A stretch of DNA of 64,000 nucleotides from Phytophthora colocasiae (GCA_018806915.1 JAGKQI010000090.1:1178001-1242000); one strand, 5' to 3'; numbered from the stretch's first letter, positions 32,357-42,740 are shown. A program made the numbers and translations. Notes: generated from the sequence alone by a model not told the origin.

Positions 32357-34804
32357 ACAAAATAACGGTCATTCAGGGATATCCAAAGTATCTAAGAATT
32401 CGTTGGCGTCAGGCGCACATAAATATACCGTAAAAAACGAAATCTGTGCCACCACGTATTTCGGTAGTAAACGCCTTCTTCAACTCGTGATCGTAGTTCT
32501 CATCGACAAGGTATACCCTCTCTCCGCATGAACACAGCATATTTAAGTTTTTACTTACGTGTTTACATTCGCTACACTATCCAGTTCGGGCCGATGCACG
32601 GCGGTTTGCTCGAATAACGTTGAGAGCGGTAGACCATTTGAGCTGATCCTTGCGTCGTTGGCGTTTCTTGGGGTGACATCGCTGAGAGGAAGCTTTGCCA
32701 GTACGCTTTGCAGCATTTCGCATGAGCTTGTTGAATAGTTGGAGCTGAAATCCAGGAACAGTGGGGAATTTTAGTTTGTATCTCCATCATCATGCATCGA
32801 TAATTTGACAGTGTCTTTCGCTTCTTACTTGTGGACAAGTCCCTCCAATTCAAGAAACAGTATTGTCCAAATAGACCACAAGGATAACCACAGCACCAAT
32901 GCTCCCATGCGGTCATCAATGACATGCCAGGAATATGAAAGTCGGCAGTTACCCTAGAAAATCTTTCGTTCACAAGTGATAAAGTTTGTGGTGCATTTTG
33001 GAGGGTGTCGCTATGTTCGATAACCTCGTCGTGGGCTGCATCGTTGTGCTGCATTTGATGATGATTGTTACTTCGGAGGGATTCTAAAATTTCGGTAATT
33101 CCACATCCTTCAAGCGCCTGCGAGAGACCGGCATGCAAATCTGTTGTTGACAGGGATCTTTGGCAGCGCGATAGCTCTGTGGTTATCTGCTCTAGGAGTG
33201 TTGGACCTAGTTCAGACACCGATTGCGAGAGTCGTTGCAGTTGGGTTGACTGCTTCTCCATAGCCACAAGTAAATGAACGTGGGGTGGGACCCCAGTGGG
33301 CCTTATTCGATCCGATGGCCACGCCATTCGACAAGTAACACGCTGTTTCAATTGAGATATCAGTTCCACATTCCCAAATACTGGATTCCGATATAGCGGA
33401 TGTTGTGGGCCTAATATCGTGCGTAAATATTCCCAGTGATAAACTAAAGACGCCAATAGAAATCCACCAGTCCGCAGTAAGTGTGGAGGTAAGTTTAAAA
33501 AGCACAGGTTGATGTTGTCACGAACAAACTCGTCAACATCGGAAAAAAATGGTGATAATATAGCAAATCCAGTATCATCAAAAGGTAGACCAGCTACATA
33601 GCGGCCTACAATGCGATCTCCAGCGGACTCGTAACGGATGTAAGTGTCTTGTACACCAGGTAGTGTCCAACCAGCTCTGATACAAATGGCCGCAGCAGAA
33701 GGCCCCCCGTTGGAGCACGAAGAGACAAAGGTTGCAGACCCTTTTCGAGCAGAATGCGTTCCGATATCTGAGGCCACTAGTCCTTCATTTGCCAGGATTT
33801 CCTTCATCTGTTCGGTTTCCATTACTCGCTTCAGTATTTTTGAGAACCTGTCGTACTGATTGCCACCTGGGAATAACTTGGAATTCGAGAGTCCTAAAAC
33901 AGCGCCATAGATAGCTAATGAAAGTACCGGGCAAATTTCTGGGATGAATGGATTTGCATATACGTGTCTGGCATCACGGGGTCTTGTGCCGTCCTGGTCA
34001 TTCTTCATATGCCCAAAAAGAATTGCTAATGCATCTCCATCCCAACTCAAATGACCGGAGTGAATTGATGACGTGTTTCCAGCGCGACACATCAGATTCC
34101 AGCTCAAAAGTAAGAAGGTGTGAGCAAATACAAACTCAGTATCGTTATGTTTGAGGAACGTGGCACAAAAATGCCGTAATACTGAAAATGAAAGAGGTTC
34201 CTTGCCCTCTGTCAACTTTACACCAGCATTGTGATTGCGTCGTGCGACGTCGCGCTTCAAACCCTTAAAAAATAGTGTCAGATTACCCGCAAATTCAGGT
34301 GACATTGTTTGCCCATATCCACGATAAAGATGGAACAGACTCGAGCGCATCGAGTCGTAGACCGATCGACCAGGTTTTCCTCCACTTCTACCACTAAGAG
34401 ACATCAAAAACTCCTCAAAATCGTCAGGTTCGTGAAGATCGTAATTCAGAGGTGATATTTCACGATTCTCTTCCATGAAACGAGCTATGCTGCCAAGCTT
34501 CAGTGATGCAATTCCAGAGTCGTCTTGTTCCAAATCGCAGCTACGCAAGCTGCCGAGAAAGGTATCGCGTAGGAGATGTCTCTTCCGTCTGTAGAGCCAT
34601 GCTACATAGCGGCATATTCCCCGTACGTATATTGATGCTGTCTTTTGGCCGATAACATTGTCTTTCACGGCCCTCACCTGTTCTCGAAGGTCTACGTCGC
34701 CCGGACTCATGTTGTGAGCAATCCAGAACTGTATCCACAAGTATCGAATCACTTCGTTTAAATACGAGCAAAGGAAAGTCACACAAATTCTTGCTACATA
34801 TAAT
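32253..34804 (-). mobile_element. Crypton-like tyrosine recombinase element, copy 2
   Basis: A 2552-bp second unit, in direct tandem with copy 1 and nearly identical to it. Its right end TACATATAAT joins the rest of the Copia 5' LTR (TTATTCATAC). The intact LTR at 45847 reads CTAAATTTATTC, so the pair was inserted within AAT/T. Confidence 0.88.
32259..32410. repeat. Three 14-15-bp sites at the Crypton left end (copy 2)
   Basis: Same arrangement as in copy 1: GAATTCGTTGGCGTC at 32259-32273 and 32396-32410, with an inverted near-copy between them. Confidence 0.6.
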
Positions 34805-34812
34805 TTATTCAT
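32572..34812 (-). CDS. Crypton tyrosine recombinase, copy 2
   Basis: 746-residue open frame. The C-terminal half holds the tyrosine recombinase set: Arg in LMCRAGNTS (near 242), HSARKG (near 354), GWT (near 382) and the nucleophile region DTYIRY (near 394), followed by a long C-terminal region. The enzyme would cut and join element ends through a 3'-phosphotyrosine link. The first ATG (MNKL) lies in Copia LTR sequence beyond the element end; the first internal Met is about residue 35. Compared with copy 1, a 2-bp insertion near 32720 shifts the last ~50 residues, so the natural basic tail is lost. Cryptons are known from fungi and oomycetes. Confidence 0.85.
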   Translation of the reverse strand: MNKLYVARICVTFLCSYLNEVIRYLWIQFWIAHNMSPGDVDLREQVRAVKDNVIGQKTASIYVRGICRYVAWLYRRKRHLLRDTFLGSLRSCDLEQDDSGIASLKLGSIARFMEENREISPLNYDLHEPDDFEEFLMSLSGRSGGKPGRSVYDSMRSSLFHLYRGYGQTMSPEFAGNLTLFFKGLKRDVARRNHNAGVKLTEGKEPLSFSVLRHFCATFLKHNDTEFVFAHTFLLLSWNLMCRAGNTSSIHSGHLSWDGDALAILFGHMKNDQDGTRPRDARHVYANPFIPEICPVLSLAIYGAVLGLSNSKLFPGGNQYDRFSKILKRVMETEQMKEILANEGLVASDIGTHSARKGSATFVSSCSNGGPSAAAICIRAGWTLPGVQDTYIRYESAGDRIVGRYVAGLPFDDTGFAILSPFFSDVDEFVRDNINLCFLNLPPHLLRTGGFLLASLVYHWEYLRTILGPQHPLYRNPVFGNVELISQLKQRVTCRMAWPSDRIRPTGVPPHVHLLVAMEKQSTQLQRLSQSVSELGPTLLEQITTELSRCQRSLSTTDLHAGLSQALEGCGITEILESLRSNNHHQMQHNDAAHDEVIEHSDTLQNAPQTLSLVNERFSRVTADFHIPGMSLMTAWEHWCCGYPCGLFGQYCFLNWRDLSTSKKRKTLSNYRCMMMEIQTKIPHCSWISAPTIQQAHAKCCKAYWQSFLSAMSPQETPTTQGSAQMVYRSQRYSSKPPCIGPNWIV

Positions 34813-34848
34813 ACTTTCATTTACCCTCTCTGGTGTACGAGGTTATCG
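34805..34848 (+). repeat. Copia 5' LTR, remaining part
   Basis: TTATTCATACTTTCATTTAC to GGTTATCG matches 45853-45896. After it the internal region begins. Confidence 0.85.
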
Positions 34849-34920
34849 TTGGATTCGATTCAACTCACAACAGGGTTCTGAGCCCAAAGACGGAATTCGT
34901 TCTGTGTGAGGAGATCCAAG

Positions 34921-36992
34921 ATGGCTACACCTCAGAAGTATACAAACGAGGGCGTCCCGAAGAACTGGGATGGAAAGGACTGGCAGCAGTACAAGTGGGC
35001 CATGGGACTAGTGTTCCGGAAGAAGAAACTTACAGAGATTGTGAGTGGAGACTTGAAACGGGATGCACTGGTGACTGATGAGGGCAAGACGAAGTTCGAT
35101 GAGGATCAGGTGACGATCATGCAGTTGATCGGGATGTCACTGCCTGCGGACAAGCTCCATCAGGTTCGACACAAGACCACAGGGACTGAGATGTGGAAGG
35201 CTTTGTGTGATATCTATGAGTGCACGGATAATCAAACGACTATCGCGCACAGGAGTAGATGTCTGCGGAATGAGCTTGAAACTGCAAAACTGCACCCAGG
35301 TGGAGATGTGAACGAGCATTTGAGTAAGATGTTCAATATTCGGACTGAATTGACATCGTTGAACTACACCGTGGAAGATATTGACATGGTGGAGATGCTG
35401 TTGGATAGCCTTCCGAATCAATACGAGTTTGAGAGTTTAAAGTCGGGTATTCGATACAACTTGGGCGTAGGAGGCACTACACCGGAACGAACTCGGGAAC
35501 TAATTCGGATTGCAGACTCGCGTCAGAAAGTCTATAAGGCCAAGGGCGGAGCAAATCAACGTGGAAACCAGAAGAATGGTGGAAGCACAAACAGCACAAA
35601 GACTAAGAATGAGAAGGGGGACACGTCACAACAAGAGAAGACCGGAGGCTCGAAGAAGAAGCAGAAGAAGTGCTTTGTCTGCGAGAGTACGGAGCATCTC
35701 AAAGTTGATTGTCCTAATCGAGCCAAACCTGCAGATAGTGATAATCCAAAAGAAACAGAACAGAAGCGAAAACCGAAGGGACACTTGACTATCTACAGGA
35801 GCAACCAAGCTGACGAAGATGTTGGTGTGGCAGCTGGTACTCTGAACGATTTGCCACAGATACCAATCGAGATGTTCGAAATGTTCGACGCTAGCCGAGA
35901 GGAAAGAGACCTGCAGGACACGCATAGATTAGCAGGAGATAGGCAGAGTGACGAATCGATTGACACTGGAAGTGGATGGTGGTATTTCGATACCGCATCA
36001 AACACACACTTGACCGGAAATCGTGACCATTACTGTTCCTTCACGGAAGACACAACTGAGTCTCAAAGCGTGCATGGTGTTACTCCAGCGCTAGCCTCGC
36101 GAATTGAAGGAGTTGGAACAGTGGCATTGCAGACTGAGGTTGAAGGTGAATCCGTGGTAATCTACCTGAATGACGTATTCTACGTTCCTGGAGCAGCAGC
36201 TGGGCTTCTCTCACCTGGTTTGGCGATGGAGCAAGGCTTTGAGTTTGATTATGATCGAGCTAGTAATGTCTTTAAGCTGATGCGAAATGGAAGAACCGTG
36301 GTAGTGGCAATGCCACAGGATGCAACGTGGGGATTTCAAGTGAATTCGGCGCAAAATGGACCTACTGTTGAACCGCTAACTACGCCGATGGCAAATTTCA
36401 CTGCAGTTGAAGGTGTTGCGTCGCTGAAGCTCTGGCACGAGCGTTTAGGACACACCTGCTCCCAGTATCTCAAGACCATGGTGGATAAGGATATGGTGAA
36501 GGGTATGATGCTCACCCAGCGGCAGCAACAAGACGACTGTGAGGCCTGCCATCTAGGTAAACAGAAGAAGACACCGTACAGAAAGAAACTTGACCGTGGA
36601 TTAAATTCTCCAAATCAAGTGGTGTACGCAGATCTCTTGATTCCTAGTAGAGAGAACGGAACCCGGTTTGAAGCTGTGCTCGTGATCATGGATGGATTTT
36701 CGCGGTTTGTTACTGTGCATATGCTGACAAGCAAGGCAAGTGAAACCGTGAATAGGCACATCAAAGAGTACATCCTGTGGGCCGAAAGACAAGCTGGAAG
36801 GAACTCACCCAATGCAAACGGAAAGGTGCACAAGGTGCGGCAGGTACTGATCACGCACAGCGTTCGACAAGTGTTAACGGACAAAGGAGGTGAATTCGTG
36901 AACGGTGAGATTGACAAGTGGTATAAGTCGCATGGAATTGAACATGTTCTTGTCGGTCCAAAAAGCTCGCAGCTAAACCTGTGTGAGCGAAC
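34921..36992 (+). pseudogene. Copia Gag-Pol polyprotein, N-terminal part
   Basis: Starts at MATPQKYTNEG. Order: UBN2-type Gag (~1-200), CCHC zinc knuckle (CFVCESTEHLKVDC, 251-264), aspartic protease (WWYFDTASNTHL, ~352), a GAG-pre-integrase HHCC finger (LWHERLGH ... CEACHLGK), and the start of the integrase core (VYADLL, QVLTDKGGEF). Coding stops mid-domain at CERT, where the Gypsy LTR begins. The reading frame resumes exactly at 42741, and joined across the insertion the polyprotein would be 1647 residues with no stop. Confidence 0.92.
36988..36992. repeat. Target site duplication CGAAC, left
   Basis: CGAAC precedes the Gypsy 5' LTR and recurs directly after its 3' LTR at 42736-42740. Confidence 0.95.
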
Positions 36993-37328
36993 TGTTGTGA
37001 ATGCAAACTCACAGCTCACACGCCAGCTCCTTCAACCCGCAGCCAACGTAGTTGGCTCTACCTGTGTGAAACTATAGTTAAGCTGATCTCCAACTGTTAG
37101 CACCTCAGAGGACAAGGACTACAGCTGGTTGCACTTGCACTTGCACTCGTGCATGCAAGTGACGCAATATACAAGGGCGCTCTCCCTGGACTACTAGCAT
37201 GGTAGGCGAGTGCGCTCTGAGAACTAGAGTAGGAAGATCACTTTCCAACTTACCTTGGGATCAACAAGCAACAAGCAATACACGTTGGCTTACGGGAGTT
37301 CCAGCTCCCAAATCGTGAGCACGTCACA
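36993..37328 (+). repeat. Gypsy 5' LTR
   Basis: 336 bp, TG...CA ends, almost identical to 42397-42735. Confidence 0.95.
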
Positions 37329-37356
37329 AAGTTAACTTTAGTCTATCGTGCAATCG

Positions 37357-40300
37357 ATGAGGACTCGCAGCGGCCGTACCAACCAAGGCTCTCAAAGAGC
37401 ACCTGCTGATGCGACTGCTGCTCAAGTAAACAACGACGCACCGATCTCTACCTCTATTCCCGTGACATCGACATCTATTACGCCACCGTACGTGACGAGT
37501 ATCTCTCACAGTTCCTTGGTCAAATGGAAGCGTGAAAGACAAGAGTACGAGGAGGCAATCGAAGCTCGATGTGATGTCACTGGTGAAGATAGAGGGAAGG
37601 CTTTGCGGAGTGTCAAGAACTCGTTTAATCGACAGTTGCTAACTACTCTGTGCAAGTTTGAGTGGGGCACGACTGTTGAAGCCGTTACGGAAGAGCGTAT
37701 CATCGAAGAGTTGGACAAGATAATCGGCACTGTCATGAATGACGCGATTCTAAACGTTGATGCCATTTTTAATGACGAACTGAAGATGGACCTACGTGAG
37801 CGTGATGTGAAAGCGCGTGTAATTAACTATTTCATGCGCTGCGACGAGATCATCCTACAACATGGCATGGCTACTATTTTCTCCACTGAGACGGGGGTGA
37901 AGGAAAAATGTAACATCCTCAGGAAGCATCTTGAGCCTGCAGCATTGCGAGAGGCTGTTGATACACATCTCCGCATTGTAGACGCAAGCTGCAAATCAGA
38001 TGAGAGTGCATTATACTCGCTGGTGAAGGACAAGGCGCTGGAGCAAGAGAGAATCTATCAGTTGCTGGCAAAACGGAAGCACCAACACAATGACTCTCGT
38101 GCTGCTACTAGCACCAAGCAGGGCGCAACGAGGCAAGACAACAATGGGTCTAACACGGACAGGAAGGTCCAGCGTGTTCCTGGGCATTCTCGCCCTGTGC
38201 CTACGCAGGCAGCACCGAAGCCGCCTGCTGCGACACAAAGCAAGCCACGGACTGGTTGTTTTCAATGTGGTAAAGACCACTGGCTGAGCCAGTGCCCGGA
38301 TTTGGACGAGGCTGAAAAGGACAAACTTTTGGCCGAGCGAAAAGCAAAACGGTCAGCCAGCAATGACAAAAACAAGAAGTTCAGGTCGAAGCGTGTTGAT
38401 GCACCGTCTACGGGAGATAGGAGGAACTCCCCAACAGTGGTGATCAACGGATTGCTCGACATTACCTATTGTGCAGATAGCGGCTCGGATATGAACATCA
38501 TTTCGCGCAAGCACGTCGATCTGCTCTGCGAGCAGGATGCGACTGTAGCGCTTGTCGAACTGGATGCGCCAATCATTTCGAGAGCCGTTGGTGGAGCTAT
38601 GCTCACCTCGACGCATGCAATTAACGTCCGACTGACTTTAAATACGGCGGCTGGTCCTGTCAGATGTCAAGATACTAAGCAATGTCTAGTTGTCGAGGCG
38701 GATGAAGATGAATTCATTGTCGGTAAATTGTTACTGGCCGAGCTTGGAATTGATGTGGATCAACAATTGGAATATCTAGCAACGCGGGAAGTCGAAGATG
38801 ATGATCCGTACAGCGACTCGGAGGGAATCTCATGCGCGAAACCTGTCGTTGGTGACATTGTGATGAATGTCGTTGATGCTTTAGTGCGAGATGCTATCGA
38901 CAGCGGCTCTATTGACGAGTATACAACTAGTCGATTGTATGAGGTCGTTCGAAAGTACGGTGGATGGCGTTTGGAGCTTGGCGATGATCCTCCTGCGCGT
39001 GTACCCCCACTGAAGATCAGATTGAAGCCTAATGCAACACCTTATCGCTGCAAAGTTCGACAGTATAGCCCTGAGAAGTCTGAATTCATGGCAGAGTTCA
39101 ACAAGAAGCTCGTGTCACTCGGCTGGGTATACGAAAATAGGGAAAGCCGCTGGTGTTGCCCTGCTTTACCGGTGAAGAAGCCCACTACAGGTGAATTTCG
39201 GCAGACAGTGGATTATCGACCGACGAATGCAGTGACTGAACCCATTGCTGGCGTAATGCCCAGCCTTGAGGTGGCTCTTGAGCATTGTAAAGGCAAGATG
39301 TTCTATGCACTTTTCGACTTTCTAAAAGGTTTCTGGCAGCTACCTTTGGCAAAGTGTTGCCAGGAAATTCTCTCGTACATGACAGACCGAGGTGTGTTTA
39401 CACCGACCAGAGTGCCGCAGGGTAGCACGGATGCTGCACTGCATTTTCAGGCTACGATTGAAATGGTGTTAGGTGATTTGGTGAACACTTGCGTGATTGT
39501 GTGGATAGATGACTTGCTGGTCTTTGCGGACACTGCAGAGGAGCTAGTGGACGCAATAGAGGCGATTCTGTTGAAACTGGATGAGCATGGGCTCATACTC
39601 AACCCGAAAAAGAGCGCATTGTTTTTAACTGAAGTACGGTGGTGTGGCCGTATCATTAATCGGCATGGTATCGGACATGATCCAGAGCGGATTCAGGCTT
39701 TGCGAGACATGCCGCTACCAACCACCGCCGCCGACTTGCAACAGTTTCTGTGTGCCAGTAATTGGATGAGGGCCGGTCTAGTGGATTATGCGAGGGTGGC
39801 CAGACCTTTGCAAGAACGCCTTGATGCCGCACTGAGAGGTACAAAGAAGACCAAACGAGCGGCTGCAGGAGTCAAACTGGACCTGACTCCAGATGAAGCT
39901 GCGAGTTTTAATGCTGTGAAGGAACTGCTTGGTAACTCAGCTATGCTAACCTTCCCCGACCCTACGAAGCAGCTTTGCGTCCTCAGTGACGCCTCGGACT
40001 ACGGATGGGGACTTGTAGTCTCTCAAGTGAATGAGTGGCAGCCCAACGTACCCATCCATGAGCAACAACATGAACTTCTGGTGTGCATGGGAGGCAGCTT
40101 CACTGGCTCAGCTCTGAATTGGAGTGTCATCGAGAAAGAATCATACCCAATCGTTCACGCGTGCGAAAGGTTGGAGTACCTGTTACTACGGCCACAGGGG
40201 TTCAAGCTGTACTGTGACCACAGGAACATCATATACCTGTTCAGCCCCAGCAAGGCGTTGAAGAAACATGTACGCGGCAAATTGCTAAGGTGGTCTACTA

Positions 40301-42009
40301 AGCTTGTGGAATACCGGTACACGATCGAGCACATTGAAGGTGTGCATAATGTTTGGGCAGATCTGATTTCGCGGTGGGGTGGTGGATTTCAACCTACAGC
40401 GCGCATACATTCTGCTAAGCGATTTACCCGTGGGAAACAGAAACACTCTAAGACAACGAGGAGTGTTGAGGTGGTAAGGTTACGCCCACTTGACGACAAA
40501 GAGTTTGTGTGGCCTACTTTAGAGGAGATTGGCAGCCAGCAAGCGCTGCACACTGCTCCAGAGGGTGCTTCTCTACGCGATGATGACTTGTGGCAAGTGG
40601 ACGGACGAATTTGGATACCTCGTGAGGCAACTACGCTAACTCAGCGGCTGATGATCATTGCTCATTGCGGACAGAACGGACATCGTTGCATGCACGTCAT
40701 GCAGAATCACATCAAGCGTTTGTTTTCGATTGGAGGTTTGAGTGAGCTCGTACGTGACTTCTGTTCGAAGTGTTTACTTTGCCTACACGTCAAAGGCGGG
40801 AATGTGATACCTCGATCATACAGCGAAACACACCACACCTACGAACGCAATGCTTCTTTGCACTGGGACTTTTTGTCTCTTGGCGAATCGTTCGGAACGT
40901 CACGATACGCACTGGTCCTCAAGGATGAGGCCACGCATTTTGTCGAGCTGGTGGCATGTGACAGTGCAACGTCTGAGGTAGCTGCGAGTGGTATGCTAGA
41001 TTGGCATAGCCGCTTTGGCACACCGAAAGTGTGGGTGAGCGATACGGGTTCACACTTTAAGAACAAGGTGATCGCCGAATTGAGCCGACGCCTGAAGGGT
41101 CGTCAAGAGTTCGTTCTAGCCTACACACCGTGGAAGAACGGCTCGGTGGAACGCGTGAACAGGGACATTCTACAAGTATTGAAAGCCCTGGCTCTGGAGT
41201 TCAAGGTCAGCATCACAGACTGGCCCTACCTTCTACCACTAGTACAGTCTAGTATCAACCATTCTTCGATGCGATCACTAGCGAATCACGCTCCGATTGA
41301 ACTTTTTACTGGACTACCGTGCCCCAGCACTCTGGACACTGTTTTCCTTCCCGGAGAAAAAGGACGTGTAATCACGCTGACTCAGCCAATGCCGAAGATA
41401 GACGAGCTCCTAGCCAATCTGAGAGAAAGTGTCATGAACATGCACAAGGCTGTGAAGGCTGAGCGTCAGCGCCAATCCAAAAGGTACCGGGATCGCCCCC
41501 ACTATGCAAAAAAGATCAACTTCTCAATTGGTGACTACGTGCTACGGTCACGTGTCGATGACAAGCTGCATGCAAACAAAATGCGAATAATGTGGGTTGG
41601 TCCGTACCGTGTTGTGGGTAGTACAGACTACTACTTCACGGTAGAACACTTGGTGAACGGCAATACGATGGATGTGCACCCGTCTCGCCTAAAATTCTAC
41701 GCAGATGACTCTCTTGACGTCAACGAGGAGGTAATCGACCACGTCGCTTCCCAGGGGACGCTATTGGCTGTAGAGAGGCTCGTGGAGCATCGAGTGAACG
41801 AAGACATGGGGGCGTATGAGGTCAAGGTCAAATGGCTGGGCTTGGAACCCATCGAGGACTCATGGGAACCTCTAAAGACAATGGGAGAAGACGTGCCTCA
41901 ACTACTTCGGAACTATGCTAATGACTCAGACGATGCCTTGTTCAAGCGTGCAGTGCTTGATATGATCAAACCCAAGCAGCGTGAGGTCACAAGCAGTGCT
42001 GGAAGCTGA
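37357..42009 (+). CDS. Gypsy Gag-Pol polyprotein with C-terminal chromodomain
   Basis: 1550 residues from the ATG at 37357. Order: Gag (~1-280); CCHC zinc knuckle CFQCGKDHWLSQC (~301); aspartic protease CADSGSDMNII (~374); reverse transcriptase (YALFDFLKGFWQLPL, then VWIDDLLVFA near 717, where ID replaces the usual YAD/YVD); RNase H (LSDASDYGWGL, and CDHRNIIYL); integrase zinc finger (H..H..CSKCLLC); DDE core (HWDFLSLG, WVSDTGSHFKN, NGSVERVNRD); and a C-terminal chromodomain-like segment (VERLVEHRV, VKVKWLGL, DSWEPL, ~1470-1530). Pol order RT-RH-IN is that of Gypsy elements, and a chromodomain marks chromoviruses, which can be steered to chromatin marks. No stop or frameshift. Confidence 0.95.
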   Translation: MRTRSGRTNQGSQRAPADATAAQVNNDAPISTSIPVTSTSITPPYVTSISHSSLVKWKRERQEYEEAIEARCDVTGEDRGKALRSVKNSFNRQLLTTLCKFEWGTTVEAVTEERIIEELDKIIGTVMNDAILNVDAIFNDELKMDLRERDVKARVINYFMRCDEIILQHGMATIFSTETGVKEKCNILRKHLEPAALREAVDTHLRIVDASCKSDESALYSLVKDKALEQERIYQLLAKRKHQHNDSRAATSTKQGATRQDNNGSNTDRKVQRVPGHSRPVPTQAAPKPPAATQSKPRTGCFQCGKDHWLSQCPDLDEAEKDKLLAERKAKRSASNDKNKKFRSKRVDAPSTGDRRNSPTVVINGLLDITYCADSGSDMNIISRKHVDLLCEQDATVALVELDAPIISRAVGGAMLTSTHAINVRLTLNTAAGPVRCQDTKQCLVVEADEDEFIVGKLLLAELGIDVDQQLEYLATREVEDDDPYSDSEGISCAKPVVGDIVMNVVDALVRDAIDSGSIDEYTTSRLYEVVRKYGGWRLELGDDPPARVPPLKIRLKPNATPYRCKVRQYSPEKSEFMAEFNKKLVSLGWVYENRESRWCCPALPVKKPTTGEFRQTVDYRPTNAVTEPIAGVMPSLEVALEHCKGKMFYALFDFLKGFWQLPLAKCCQEILSYMTDRGVFTPTRVPQGSTDAALHFQATIEMVLGDLVNTCVIVWIDDLLVFADTAEELVDAIEAILLKLDEHGLILNPKKSALFLTEVRWCGRIINRHGIGHDPERIQALRDMPLPTTAADLQQFLCASNWMRAGLVDYARVARPLQERLDAALRGTKKTKRAAAGVKLDLTPDEAASFNAVKELLGNSAMLTFPDPTKQLCVLSDASDYGWGLVVSQVNEWQPNVPIHEQQHELLVCMGGSFTGSALNWSVIEKESYPIVHACERLEYLLLRPQGFKLYCDHRNIIYLFSPSKALKKHVRGKLLRWSTKLVEYRYTIEHIEGVHNVWADLISRWGGGFQPTARIHSAKRFTRGKQKHSKTTRSVEVVRLRPLDDKEFVWPTLEEIGSQQALHTAPEGASLRDDDLWQVDGRIWIPREATTLTQRLMIIAHCGQNGHRCMHVMQNHIKRLFSIGGLSELVRDFCSKCLLCLHVKGGNVIPRSYSETHHTYERNASLHWDFLSLGESFGTSRYALVLKDEATHFVELVACDSATSEVAASGMLDWHSRFGTPKVWVSDTGSHFKNKVIAELSRRLKGRQEFVLAYTPWKNGSVERVNRDILQVLKALALEFKVSITDWPYLLPLVQSSINHSSMRSLANHAPIELFTGLPCPSTLDTVFLPGEKGRVITLTQPMPKIDELLANLRESVMNMHKAVKAERQRQSKRYRDRPHYAKKINFSIGDYVLRSRVDDKLHANKMRIMWVGPYRVVGSTDYYFTVEHLVNGNTMDVHPSRLKFYADDSLDVNEEVIDHVASQGTLLAVERLVEHRVNEDMGAYEVKVKWLGLEPIEDSWEPLKTMGEDVPQLLRNYANDSDDALFKRAVLDMIKPKQREVTSSAGS

Positions 42010-42396
42010 GTTATAGCGACATCCTTCCAAAATCGATCATCATTTTGAGAAGGCATGACGCGTGAGTGATTGAATATGGCTCATGTGAACTCGAGACCTA
42101 TACACACGCTGGATACAGGTACTTGGAGGGCATCTACAAAAAATTGGATTCAATCGCCTGGATAACGACAATACATTCGACGCTCAAAGAAACCCCGGAT
42201 TATAATTGGCTGAAACTCTTCAAATCGAGATCTGATTAGCTGAAATTGAATTGGTGCAAATCTTGCGGATACCAACCGGTAACACTGCAACACGTTGAAG
42301 ATGGTGGACTGGCTGTGCAATAAATGCGACGAGGCAATTCGACTGAACGACAACAAGATGTGATTCACAGCAGGCGTTGAAGAGCTTGGGGGGCAG
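42010..42396. other. Gypsy 3' untranslated region
   Basis: Non-coding tail between the polyprotein stop and the 3' LTR; ends in a purine-rich tract at about 42382-42396. Confidence 0.8.
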
Positions 42397-42735
42397 TGTT
42401 GTGAATGCAAACTCACAGCTCACACGCCAGCTCCTTCAACCCGCAGCCAACGTAGTTGGCTCTACCTGTGTGAAACTATAGTTAAGCTGATCTCCAACTG
42501 TTAGCACCTCAGAGGACAAGGACTACAGCTGGTTGTAGACTTTGCACTTGCACTCGTGCATGCAAGTGACGCAATATACAAGGGCGCTCTCCCTGGACTA
42601 CTAGCATGGTAGGCGAGTGCGCTCTGAGAACTAGAGTAGGAAGATCACTTTCCAACTTACCTTGGGATCAACAAGCAACAAGCAATACACGTTGGCTTAC
42701 GGGAGTTCCAGCTCCCAAATCGTGAGCACGTCACA
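42397..42735 (+). repeat. Gypsy 3' LTR
   Basis: 339 bp, followed directly by the CGAAC duplication at 42736-42740. Confidence 0.95.
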
Positions 42736-42740
42736 CGAAC
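42736..42740. repeat. Target site duplication CGAAC, right
   Basis: Matches 36988-36992 and marks the Gypsy insertion point within the Copia integrase. Confidence 0.95.

Larger units (their letters stand above)
36993..42735 (+). mobile_element. Gypsy-type LTR retrotransposon (chromovirus-like), apparently intact
   Basis: A 5743-bp element with 336- and 339-bp LTRs (TGTTGTGAATG ... CGTCACA), a 5-bp CGAAC target duplication, one uninterrupted polyprotein and a purine-rich tract (GCTTGGGGGGCAG) before the 3' LTR. The LTRs differ mainly in one short block (about 3 bp net) near 37118 versus 42537, which suggests a recent insertion. Confidence 0.95.

Noticed and set aside
29706..34804. Bacterial or phage integrase insertion
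   Set aside because: The tyrosine recombinase layout, eukaryotic host elements on all sides and lack of any bacterial genes fit a Crypton instead.
34906..34920. Copia polyprotein start at 34906
   Set aside because: That codon is GTG; the first ATG is at 34921 and suits the Gag start.
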